Notes under the pieces: model-generated
The model's database searches: none
Told to the model about the DNA's origin: nothing
Seen by the model: the letters and a program-made list of their open reading frames with translations, nothing else
Translations under genes and position numbers: made by a program
Shown: in pieces, positions 1-5,338 of the stretch
Layout of the letters: every line of letters begins with the position of its first letter
Position numbering within the stretch: position 1 is the first letter of the stretch
Assembly (NCBI GenBank): GCA_009827205.1
Contig: WUAK01000117.1
Span: 1 to 8,310 of the forward strand
Reading direction: 5' to 3'
DNA: 8,310 bases
DNA from: Phycisphaeraceae bacterium
GTDB lineage: Bacteria; Planctomycetota; Phycisphaerae; Phycisphaerales; UBA1924

Positions 1-425
1 CGCAGTTTCGGTGACATCCGCTGAAGAAGCCTGCGACGATCCTCTGTGTCATTATCGAGAACCCGACGAAATGGGCTGTCAGCCTCAAGATCTGGATCGT
101 TAGCGTGGATATCACGGAGCAACGAGATCATCCGTTTCGTATCGGCCTCTCCCATTGGCTGAAGCTCTGCCCTTGGGCGCCCTCTCGGTTCCCCTCGATC
201 ACGACCGGGCATACTGTCGATGTTAACAGTTTCATCATCAAAGCCGTCGAGCTTCGCGATCAGCCAACGTTCTTTCTCACGTGTTCTTTCGAGCTCCTGC
301 GTGAGGCGTTCGCGCAGACGTTCCCGCTCGGGAGATCCGCTCTCGCCTGTTTGCGAGAACGCGGAACAGGCGAACGAGATACCGGCAAGCAGAACCGCAA
401 AGCCGTATAGAGCACCGATTCTCAT
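1..425 (-). CDS. Secreted, Arg-rich charged protein of unknown function, third gene of ECF module 1 (partial, 3' end outside window)
   Basis: Seen: an open frame runs from ATG at 425 to the left edge, giving 141 residues with no stop. The first ~24 residues form a signal peptide (basic MR start, hydrophobic stretch GALYGFAVLLAGISFA, probable cleavage after SAFS). The mature part begins with a Glu/Arg-rich stretch (about 32-58) that should form a long helix or coiled coil, then a Gly/Pro/Arg-rich linker (about 73-90) and another charged helical region. Its ATG overlaps the stop of the upstream membrane protein as ATGA, so the two are probably translationally coupled. Inference: an exported partner of the sigma/anti-sigma pair, analogous in position to RseB of RpoE-RseA-RseB or to the periplasmic sensor CnrX. 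I see no RseB-like sequence and no LTxxQ motif of the Spy/CpxP family, so I give no function. The C-terminus is missing. Confidence 0.75.
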   Translation of the reverse strand, partial: MRIGALYGFAVLLAGISFACSAFSQTGESGSPERERLRERLTQELERTREKERWLIAKLDGFDDETVNIDSMPGRDRGEPRGRPRAELQPMGEADTKRMISLLRDIHANDPDLEADSPFRRVLDNDTEDRRRLLQRMSPKL

Positions 426-874
426 AGTGACTCCCCGATCTGATACCAATCAAGCTCGCTATCAAACTCATTCTCGGCCGCGTCGATTTGCAGCTCGATC
501 CATTCGAGACTGTCATCGAACTCGGCTGAGCCGGCTATGAGTTCTTCCATTGACTCAATAGACGTAAGCCAGAGATCGGCAGCAGATGATTCGTCAGGCG
601 TAGCCGCAGCGACAACTTGATCACCGTCCTGACCCGGAACCGGGATGGCAGAGCGTGGGAACCACATGTAAGCGAACATTCCTATAACCGCTGCAGTTGC
701 GAACGGTATCCATGCGGTAGATCTGCTTTTCCGCTGATGTCGATGAACCGGCAATGGCTGCCTGGCTGCATCAAGTATCCGGCTTTCGAAACCGCTGTCA
801 GCTTCTGATCTGTGCCTTTCAGCCAGCCGTTCAAGACTATCGATAATCTCTTGATGTTCTTCGTTGTGATTCAT
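422..874 (-). CDS. Single-pass membrane protein, probable anti-sigma factor of ECF sigma 1
   Basis: The 150-residue product has a charged N-terminal segment (about 1-50) ending in a basic patch (RHQRKSRS), one hydrophobic helix (about 54-72, AWIPFATAAVIGMFAYMWF) and a C-terminal part of ~78 residues that is extremely acidic (about 20 Asp/Glu against one Arg). The positive-inside rule puts the N-terminus in the cytoplasm and the acidic tail outside. Position is the main evidence for function: it follows an ECF sigma gene with an ATGA overlap (start 874, sigma stop 871-873) and overlaps the next gene the same way. Many ECF sigmas are held by the cytoplasmic N-domain of such a protein. It lacks the HxxxCxxC motif of zinc-binding anti-sigma factors, so any anti-sigma domain is of the zinc-free type. 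The role is inferred from context. Confidence 0.75.
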   Translation of the reverse strand: MNHNEEHQEIIDSLERLAERHRSEADSGFESRILDAARQPLPVHRHQRKSRSTAWIPFATAAVIGMFAYMWFPRSAIPVPGQDGDQVVAAATPDESSAADLWLTSIESMEELIAGSAEFDDSLEWIELQIDAAENEFDSELDWYQIGESL

Positions 875-1479
875 GATGCATTCTCGGTTACTGAAGCCGG
901 GTCGAGCAGCTTCCGCAGCTTGCCCAGCGCCCTGTGATGTCTGGCCAACAGTGTGCCGACAGGCTCGTCGAGCACCGACGAGATCGCTTTAAATTCCATC
1001 CCCGCCTGGTGGCGAAGCATGAGTATCTCCTGGTCAGATTCGGGGAGCGTTTGAATCGCGCCACGCAGACGATCAGTTTCGTCACCGTTCTGATACCACT
1101 CGTTACTCGACCGGGCTTCCAGAATTGCTTTCTCGCTCACGTGTGAAGGGAGCCGGGATGTTCGCCTGACGTGATCCCGGACTCGATTCATCGCGATTCG
1201 GAACAGCCACGCCTCGAACTTGTTCTCAGCCTGGTACCGACCGCTGGTCAACTGCTGGAATACCGTGACAAACACTGACTGTGTGATCTCCTCTGCGATG
1301 TGCGGATCGTGAAGTCGACTTCGGGACAAGGCATAGACACGCCTCGAGTACTGGCCGATGAGCTCGGCCCAAGCCTTCTCGTCGCCGGACGCCGCTTGAG
1401 CTACGAGCGCATCGATCCCTTCAGAATCACTGACCCCGGGTTGTCCCCTCTCAGGGATATCACGACTCACGACCAGCAT
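871..1479 (-). CDS. RNA polymerase ECF-subfamily sigma factor 1
   Basis: A 202-residue two-domain sigma factor. Region 2 lies at about 36-105 (AWAELIGQYSRRVYALSRSR, then IAEEITQSVFVTVFQQL and FEAWLFRIAMNRVRDHVRR, the core-binding and -10-recognition helices). Region 4 lies at about 137-190 (LPESDQEILMLRHQAGMEF, then AISSVLDEPVGTLLARHHRA, the helix-turn-helix that reads the -35). Nothing between them resembles sigma-70 region 3, as expected for ECF factors. Start: ATG at 1479, preceded by GGGTAAGG, whose spacing is very short; a GTG three codons downstream is possible. The first ~20 residues are not conserved in type. It heads a three-gene operon with ATGA overlaps, and its likely regulator is the membrane protein encoded next. 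It is transcribed away from the second sigma module. ECF subgroup cannot be assigned by eye. Confidence 0.93.
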   Translation of the reverse strand: MLVVSRDIPERGQPGVSDSEGIDALVAQAASGDEKAWAELIGQYSRRVYALSRSRLHDPHIAEEITQSVFVTVFQQLTSGRYQAENKFEAWLFRIAMNRVRDHVRRTSRLPSHVSEKAILEARSSNEWYQNGDETDRLRGAIQTLPESDQEILMLRHQAGMEFKAISSVLDEPVGTLLARHHRALGKLRKLLDPASVTENAS

Positions 1480-1500
1480 CCTTACCCAGCCAAACGCAGA

Positions 1501-1519
1501 GAGGCCTCACGCATTGCGT
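1501..1519. promoter_or_regulatory. Two adjacent short palindromes in the divergent spacer (possible operator)
   Basis: The 68-bp gap between sigma gene 1 (minus strand) and the DUF4286 gene (plus strand) contains GAGGCCTC (1501-1508) followed directly by ACGCATTGCGT (1509-1519), a perfect 5-bp inverted repeat around one base. Both expression units must have promoters in or near this gap, so a shared regulator site is plausible. The elements are short enough to occur by chance, and no known operator is recognised. Confidence 0.2.
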
Positions 1520-1523
1520 CGGC

Positions 1524-1548
1524 ATTTCGACTCCAGGCCCCATATCAT
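1524..1548 (+). promoter_or_regulatory. Possible -10 element for the DUF4286/sigma 2 operon
   Basis: TATCAT at 1543-1548 matches the TATAAT consensus at five of six positions. A weak -35 candidate, TCGGCA (1519-1524), sits 18 bp upstream. Transcription would then start around 1554-1556, at or next to a GTG (1554) in frame with the DUF4286 gene. That would make the message leaderless, with GTG as the start instead of TTG 1548. This is inference from a short match. Confidence 0.2.
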
Positions 1549-1889
1549 TGACTGTGAGCCCTGTCGCATACACCGTCATCGCGGAGACTGTCAATCCGGA
1601 TTCGGCCCGAGCGTTCTCCGATTGGCTGCTCAACGATCACATCGCCGATGTGATCCGCGCAGGGGCCCAGTCGTGCTCTCTCGTGCAGATCGATTCTGGC
1701 GATCTGCAGAGATACCGCTTCGAGGTCAGGTATATGTTCGCATCCGAGGCAAACTACCGTGCGTACGAAGCCGGCCCCGCGGCATCTCTTAGGGCAGAGG
1801 GAATCGCACTGTTTGGTCCGGATAGCGAACATACCGTTCAGTTTGAGCGAACACTCGGGACCGTCCTGAACGACTCAGTTCAGGACTAA
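1548..1889 (+). CDS. DUF4286 family protein, small ferredoxin-like-fold protein
   Basis: A 113-residue cytoplasmic protein with the DUF4286 pattern. A beta strand (AYTVIAETV) is followed by a helix with W26 and H31 (FSDWLLNDHIADVIRAGA), then strands CSLVQID and YRFEVRYMF. The helix with YRAYEAG comes next, then LRAEGIALFG and a last strand FERTLG. In this family the fold resembles small dimeric alpha-beta barrel proteins such as antibiotic-biosynthesis monooxygenases, but no activity is established and I infer none. No signal or membrane segment. Start is uncertain: TTG at 1548 gives 113 residues, GTG at 1554 removes two; neither has a strong ribosome binding site (CAGG at 1534-1537 is the best). 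The stop lies directly after a strong hairpin, and the next gene, a sigma factor, starts 34 bp downstream, so the two are probably co-transcribed. Confidence 0.82.
   Translation: MTVSPVAYTVIAETVNPDSARAFSDWLLNDHIADVIRAGAQSCSLVQIDSGDLQRYRFEVRYMFASEANYRAYEAGPAASLRAEGIALFGPDSEHTVQFERTLGTVLNDSVQD
1863..1886 (+). other. Perfect 9-bp hairpin covering the last codons of the DUF4286 gene
   Basis: GTCCTGAAC (1863-1871), loop GACTCA (1872-1877), GTTCAGGAC (1878-1886): every base of the arms pairs, and the stop codon TAA follows immediately. No T-run follows, so it is not a standard intrinsic terminator. It could act in RNA as a partial terminator, a processing or stability element between DUF4286 and sigma 2, or in DNA as a protein-binding site. 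Confidence 0.55.
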
Positions 1890-1890
1890 C

Positions 1891-1917
1891 GCCCTCCTGG
1901 GGCTCCCTTGGAAGGGC
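1891..1917 (+). other. Possible second hairpin masking the sigma 2 ribosome binding site
   Basis: GCCCT (1891-1895) can pair with AGGGC (1913-1917), and CC (1896-1897) with GG (1910-1911) across one bulged A. An alternative fold pairs CCCT (1905-1908) with AGGG (1913-1916). In both, the purine tract AAGGG that would serve as the ribosome binding site of the TTG start at 1924 is base-paired. The stem is short and the effect is inferred. Confidence 0.35.
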
Positions 1918-1923
1918 GAGAGC

Positions 1924-2559
1924 TTGGCAGAACCGTCCGATGAGACTCTGGTGGCCCGATATGTCAAGGGTGACCGGTCTGTGCTCAGACTGCTGATCGA
2001 CCGCCACAAGCACGACATGCTGAGGTTTTTGACGCGTCTCACGGGGGATAGAGACGCCGCCGAGGACGCATTTCAGGAGACCTTTCTCCAGTTCCACCTC
2101 TCGGCTCGTAAATTCGACACAAAGAGACGGTTCAAACCCTGGATATTCACGATCGCGGCGAACAAAGCCCGCGATGCATTGCGTAAGAAGGGCAGGAGGC
2201 CTGCTCTGGGTCTCTCGGCCCCGGTCGGCGGCAACGGCGGCGGGGCACCGATCGAGTTCGTGGATCTGATGGAGATCGCCGGTCCAAGACCTGAGTCCGG
2301 CCTCCAGGAACGTGAGTTGCAGGACATGGTTGCCAAAGCGATGGACAGCCTCTCCTACACACTCCGCGAGGTGCTGCTCTTGGCCTACTTCCAAAGACTC
2401 AGCTATGCCCAGATCGCAGAGGATCTGGACATCCCGTTGGGGACCGTCAAGAGCCGGTTGCACAGTGCCGTGGCAAGCTTCGCCAAGGCATATCAAGAAT
2501 TGCTCGCAGAGCACGAGGCGGAATCAGAGCAACACACAAGTGGGGGAACCAAGTCGTGA
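1924..2559 (+). CDS. RNA polymerase ECF-subfamily sigma factor 2
   Basis: A 211-residue sigma factor. Region 2 spans about 8-92, with LVARYVKGD, AAEDAFQETFLQFHLSA and FKPWIFTIAANKARDALRKK, matching the core-binding and promoter-melting helices of ECF proteins. A glycine-rich linker (about 97-109) leads to region 4 at about 131-190, with LREVLLLAYFQRLSYAQIA and DIPLGTVKSRLHSAVASF, the typical helix-turn-helix. The start is TTG at 1924, chosen because conserved sequence begins within ten residues and GGAAGGGCGAGAG lies just upstream. Its TGA (2557-2559) overlaps the GTG of the following membrane protein, so sigma and presumed anti-sigma are coupled. It is clearly different in sequence from sigma factor 1, so the pair is not a recent tandem duplication. 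Confidence 0.95.
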   Translation: MAEPSDETLVARYVKGDRSVLRLLIDRHKHDMLRFLTRLTGDRDAAEDAFQETFLQFHLSARKFDTKRRFKPWIFTIAANKARDALRKKGRRPALGLSAPVGGNGGGAPIEFVDLMEIAGPRPESGLQERELQDMVAKAMDSLSYTLREVLLLAYFQRLSYAQIAEDLDIPLGTVKSRLHSAVASFAKAYQELLAEHEAESEQHTSGGTKS

Positions 2560-3773
2560 CTGTGCAACCCGGCGGAGCCAGGCTGTGCCAGGAAGCCGAA
2601 GAGGCGCTCGATGCGCTCATTGATTCAGGCTGGAACCTCGAACAGGTGGCCGAGCAACACCGGCCCTGTGCTCAAAAGCTCCTTCATCTGCTCGATTCTG
2701 CCTGCAGCCTAGATGACCGAGAGGACCGGCCGAAACTCGAAAGCATTATCAAGTCGATTATGGATCGGATCCCAACAGAGCCTGTCCTGCTTGACGATTC
2801 TGCAGACGCTCTCGATATCTGGAGTCAATCAGGGTATCAAACGAACTCAGTCCCACGCTCACTTAGAGATCAAGCAGAAGCTCACGAGAGCTTCGCTCGC
2901 TTGATTTCGATGTCTGTATCACATGACGGTATCCAGGCCAGTGACCGCCTCGTTGATGAGACGATCCAGGGCATCATGGATTACACCGAGGCAAGCCAGC
3001 CTCGCGATTTTGGGTTCAAGCTTCGGATCCGGATGACTGACCTTGCCTCGCTGGCTGCGCTGCTATTGATCGCAGTTTCCGTATCAATGCCGTTGCTTTC
3101 GACGATGCGGTACGAGTCGATGCGTCGCCACAACGAGTCCAACTTCGCAGCTGCTTCTGTCGCCTTTGGCTCGTACGCCACCGATCACGAAGACCAGCTT
3201 CCCGTATACACACCCAGCGTCGAACTCAGCAATCAGGCCATGAATCGGAATCTCCGCTGGTGGATGGTCGGGATCGATCCGAACCAGTCGAATTCCGCGA
3301 ATCTCTACACGCTCACCCGTCTTGGCTACACCCCGCTCCACACGCTGGCGAGCCCCGGCAACAAGCACGCCGTCTCCGAGCCCTCAAGCGATGACGCGGT
3401 GGACTGGGATGCGTTCGAGCAGGTCTCATACAGCTTCCGTGTAGAACGCCCCGAGACGCCCAAGTCGCTCTGGGCCGCCCGCGGACGGGTTGTGCTGACA
3501 GATCGCTCCCCGGTCACGCTGAAGGCCTACCAGAGGCTCCCTATCGACCCATTCGAGAACTCTCCCAATCACGACGGTAGGGGCCAGCACGCCCTCCACG
3601 GGGACGGCTCAGTCGAATGGCTCACAACCCCTTGGTTGGACCGACGCGACCATGTCTTCCTCCCTGATTTCGTGGAGAGGCTGATCAACCCGGATGTCAA
3701 GCGATCGGGCATGATCCCGCTTCAGGGCAAAGAGCGTCCCGGATCGACAGTTGACGCATTCGTCGGGCCCTAG
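2556..3773 (+). CDS. Probable membrane anti-sigma factor with pseudopilin-like outer domain
   Basis: A 405-residue protein starting with GTG inside the sigma 2 stop (GTGA overlap). The cytoplasmic part (1-160) is helical and acidic; it has H35 and C38 but no HxxxCxxC zinc motif. A single transmembrane helix lies at about 163-183 (LASLAALLLIAVSVSMPLL). The outer part resembles planctomycete pseudopilin-type proteins: a helix ending YATDHEDQLP (207-216), then SYSF (291-294), VVLTDRSPV (312-320), ENSPNH (334-339), and the DG motif with H339, D350 and G351 followed by SVEWLTTPW. The prepilin peptidase signal (GFTLIELL type) is absent, so it should not be processed and assembled as a pilin. Inference: the N-part binds sigma 2 and the pilin-like domain senses something outside the membrane. 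The anti-sigma role rests on gene order and topology; the resemblance is recalled from family patterns, not from a search. Confidence 0.8.
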   Translation: MTVQPGGARLCQEAEEALDALIDSGWNLEQVAEQHRPCAQKLLHLLDSACSLDDREDRPKLESIIKSIMDRIPTEPVLLDDSADALDIWSQSGYQTNSVPRSLRDQAEAHESFARLISMSVSHDGIQASDRLVDETIQGIMDYTEASQPRDFGFKLRIRMTDLASLAALLLIAVSVSMPLLSTMRYESMRRHNESNFAAASVAFGSYATDHEDQLPVYTPSVELSNQAMNRNLRWWMVGIDPNQSNSANLYTLTRLGYTPLHTLASPGNKHAVSEPSSDDAVDWDAFEQVSYSFRVERPETPKSLWAARGRVVLTDRSPVTLKAYQRLPIDPFENSPNHDGRGQHALHGDGSVEWLTTPWLDRRDHVFLPDFVERLINPDVKRSGMIPLQGKERPGSTVDAFVGP

Positions 3774-3777
3774 GGCG

Positions 3778-3806
3778 TTGTCAGGGCACAATTGCCGGCC
3801 TACGCT
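3778..3806 (+). promoter_or_regulatory. Candidate sigma-70-type promoter for rpmI-rplT
   Basis: TTGTCA (3778-3783; five of six to the -35 consensus) and TACGCT (3801-3806; three of six to the -10) are separated by exactly 17 bp, starting four bases after the stop of the anti-sigma gene. A start near 3812-3813 would leave a 5' leader of about 57 bases for rpmI. A promoter is expected here because ribosomal protein genes should not depend on an ECF operon. Confidence 0.4.
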
Positions 3807-3811
3807 CCCCC

Positions 3812-3825
3812 CTGCCGACAGGCAG
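3812..3825 (+). other. Small hairpin in the rpmI leader
   Basis: CTGCC (3812-3816), loop GACA, GGCAG (3821-3825). With the promoter proposed just upstream, it would sit at the extreme 5' end of the message, where it could protect the RNA or take part in ribosomal-protein feedback. No T-run follows, so it does not look like a terminator for the upstream operon. Confidence 0.35.
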
Positions 3826-3858
3826 ACGGGCGGTACGTATCCTCCCACCGAATCATTG

Positions 3859-3864
3859 AGGTGA
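3859..3864 (+). promoter_or_regulatory. Ribosome binding site of rpmI
   Basis: AGGTGA lies five bases before the ATG at 3870, the strongest Shine-Dalgarno match among the plus-strand genes of the window, fitting a highly expressed ribosomal gene. Confidence 0.7.
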
Positions 3865-3869
3865 GCTAG

Positions 3870-4163
3870 ATGCCGAAGAACAAGATCCATAAGGGCCTTC
3901 TCAAGCGTGTCCGGATTTCCAAGACCGGGAAAGTCCGCCACCGCTCGGCGTTCCACAAGCACCTCAGCTCGCACAAGAGCGGCAAGCGCCTCCGCCAGCT
4001 CCGCAAGGACCGCTACGCGGCGAACCCCGATGCCAAGCGCTTCGAGAAGCTGCTCTACCGCCGCCTTCGCGGCCGCACCCAGCCAAAGTCGGCGCTCCAC
4101 TCGAGCCCGTCACCTGAGGCTCGTCGAGAGGCTCAGAAGGCCAAGGCCGCAGCCGCCAAGTAA
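3870..4163 (+). CDS. rpmI: 50S ribosomal protein bL35 with C-terminal extension
   Basis: Small, very basic protein of the large ribosomal subunit. It begins MPKNKIHKGLLKRVRI, followed by TGKVRHRSAFHKHLSSHKSG and RLRQLRKDRYA, the standard bL35 pattern (start MPK.KTHKG, then TGKV.R, then a K-S-KR-R-LRK block). The core ends around residue 67 (LLYRRLRG). Usual length is 64-66; here it is 97, with a tail (about 68-97) rich in Ala, Lys, Arg and Ser/Pro and ending AKAAAAK. The tail is in frame and followed by TAA, so it is not obviously a frameshift. rplT follows 102 bp downstream, as in most bacteria, but infC, usually directly upstream, is absent; a presumed anti-sigma gene sits there instead. 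Confidence 0.96.
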   Translation: MPKNKIHKGLLKRVRISKTGKVRHRSAFHKHLSSHKSGKRLRQLRKDRYAANPDAKRFEKLLYRRLRGRTQPKSALHSSPSPEARREAQKAKAAAAK

Positions 4164-4251
4164 ATCACTTTCGCTGTTCCGGGAGTCCGGGCAGCTTCGT
4201 CATCGTCCGTCGGGACCCGAAAGCCGGCACAGGCCGCTCCGCACGGGTATG

Positions 4252-4257
4252 AAAGGA
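4252..4257 (+). promoter_or_regulatory. Ribosome binding site of rplT
   Basis: AAAGGA sits eight bases before the ATG at 4266. The rest of the 102-bp rpmI-rplT spacer shows only short CCGG repeats and no convincing terminator or promoter. Confidence 0.65.
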
Positions 4258-4265
4258 ACTAGACA

Positions 4266-4643
4266 ATGCCACGCGCCACCAACGGTCCGACCCGAAACAA
4301 AGCCCGCAAGCGCATCCTCAAGCAGGCCAAGGGTTACTACGGCTCCCGCTCAAAGCATCGCAAACTCGCGAAGCAGCAGGTCATCCGCTCGGGTGTTTTT
4401 GCCTACCGCGACCGCAGAACATTTAAGCGTGACATGCGCTCGCTCTGGATCACCCGCATCACCGCTGCTTGCAAAATGCGCGGCACTCGTTACAGCGCTT
4501 TCATGAACGGCCTGAAGCTGTCAGGTGTCCTGCTCAACCGCAAGATGCTGAGCCAGATCGCTATCGAAGAGCCCGCTGCGTTCGATCAACTCGTCGAGAT
4601 CGCCATGAAGGCGAGCCAAGCGACTCCCTCAAAGTCGTCCTGA
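4266..4643 (+). CDS. rplT: 50S ribosomal protein uL20
   Basis: 125 residues, slightly longer than the usual 117-120 because of a short Ser/Lys tail. Landmarks: the basic N-terminal arm MPRATNGPTRNKARKRILKQ, AKGYYGSRSK, then AYRDRRTFKRDMRSLWITRI and the globular part ACKMRGTRYSAFMNGLK and LNRKMLSQIAI. uL20 binds 23S rRNA early in 50S assembly and in several bacteria represses its own operon by binding the mRNA leader. It pairs with rpmI upstream. The M50 protease gene begins 32 bp after its stop, with no terminator visible, so read-through transcription is likely. Confidence 0.98.
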   Translation: MPRATNGPTRNKARKRILKQAKGYYGSRSKHRKLAKQQVIRSGVFAYRDRRTFKRDMRSLWITRITAACKMRGTRYSAFMNGLKLSGVLLNRKMLSQIAIEEPAAFDQLVEIAMKASQATPSKSS

Positions 4644-4675
4644 GACGATTCGCCTCAAACCAGATAGGCTAAGCC

Positions 4676-5338
4676 ATGCTCAACGGATGGTGGGTAGCCG
4701 ATGTACTCAATAGCCAGAACGGTACGGTCTATCTCGTATCGTGGATAGTCGTAGTTGTCGGATCCATCGTTTTGCACGAGCTGGCCCACGGCTGGGCAGC
4801 GATCTACAAAGGCGACCGCACACCAATCGAACTCGGGCACATGACCTGGAATCCGCTGGTTCACATGGGCCAGATGAGCCTGATTCTGTTTCTGGTTTTC
4901 GGGATCGCCTTCGGCGCGATGCCGGTCAATCCTTCGAGAATGCGGGGTCGTTACGCAGACGCATTCGTAGCTGTGGCAGGACCGGCAATGAACGTGCTCA
5001 TAGCACTCGTATGTATAGTCCTGGCTGGTGTAGTGCTGGGTCTTGGGAACAAGATCGGTGATCCGTTGGCATCGAACCTGTTCCTATTTTTCACAACAGG
5101 CTCATGGCTAAATATCGTGCTCTGTGTGTTCAACCTGCTGCCGGTTCCGCCACTAGATGGAAGCCGGATACTCGGCAACCTTTATCCCGCTTATAACAGG
5201 CTCTGGATGAGCGAGAACGGCCAATGGATGGCGCTTGGAGCTTTCATTCTCGTTTTCATCTTTGCGGGTGACTTCATCATCCCGATTGCCATGTCAATCA
5301 CGTCTCTTGGCGTTTCTTCCGTTGCGAGTATCTTCTGA
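4676..5338 (+). CDS. M50-family intramembrane zinc metalloprotease (site-2 protease type)
   Basis: 220 residues, strongly hydrophobic with about five to six membrane helices. The zinc motif HELAH (H34, E35, H38) lies in the first helix region (SIVLHELAHGWAA), and the third zinc ligand is D161 in NLLPVPPLDGSRIL (153-166), the conserved second motif. A third landmark is VAVAGPAMNVLIAL (98-111). There is no PDZ or CBS domain, so it is a minimal version unlike RseP (with PDZ) or SpoIVFB-type proteins with CBS. Such enzymes cut transmembrane helices of substrates, often anti-sigma factors, after a first cut outside. Start ATG at 4676 has only a weak ribosome binding site. The gene follows rplT by 32 bp, and its 3' end overlaps the convergent ureohydrolase gene by 45 bp. 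Its substrate is unknown. Confidence 0.92.
   Translation: MLNGWWVADVLNSQNGTVYLVSWIVVVVGSIVLHELAHGWAAIYKGDRTPIELGHMTWNPLVHMGQMSLILFLVFGIAFGAMPVNPSRMRGRYADAFVAVAGPAMNVLIALVCIVLAGVVLGLGNKIGDPLASNLFLFFTTGSWLNIVLCVFNLLPVPPLDGSRILGNLYPAYNRLWMSENGQWMALGAFILVFIFAGDFIIPIAMSITSLGVSSVASIF

Noticed and set aside
1789..2514. Long minus-strand open frame (241 codons) opposite sigma 2
   Set aside because: It lies entirely antisense to a clear sigma factor gene, has no recognisable domain and a composition typical of an antisense shadow.
2556..2708. Zinc-binding anti-sigma motif in the N-terminus of the sigma 2 partner
   Set aside because: H35 and C38 are present, but the HxxxCxxC spacing is not met, so zinc-type anti-sigma was not called.
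3812..3825. Hairpin as intrinsic terminator of sigma module 2
   Set aside because: A five-base stem without a following T-run is too weak; it is better viewed as part of the rpmI leader.
3609..4100. Minus-strand open frame (163 codons) over the rpmI region
   Set aside because: Antisense to the end of the anti-sigma gene and to rpmI; the Ala/Leu/Glu bias reflects the complement of Arg/Lys codons.
3907..4506. Plus-strand open frame (199 codons) across rpmI and rplT
   Set aside because: It is the shifted frame of two certain ribosomal protein genes; the Arg/Ser-rich low-complexity product is what such a shift gives.
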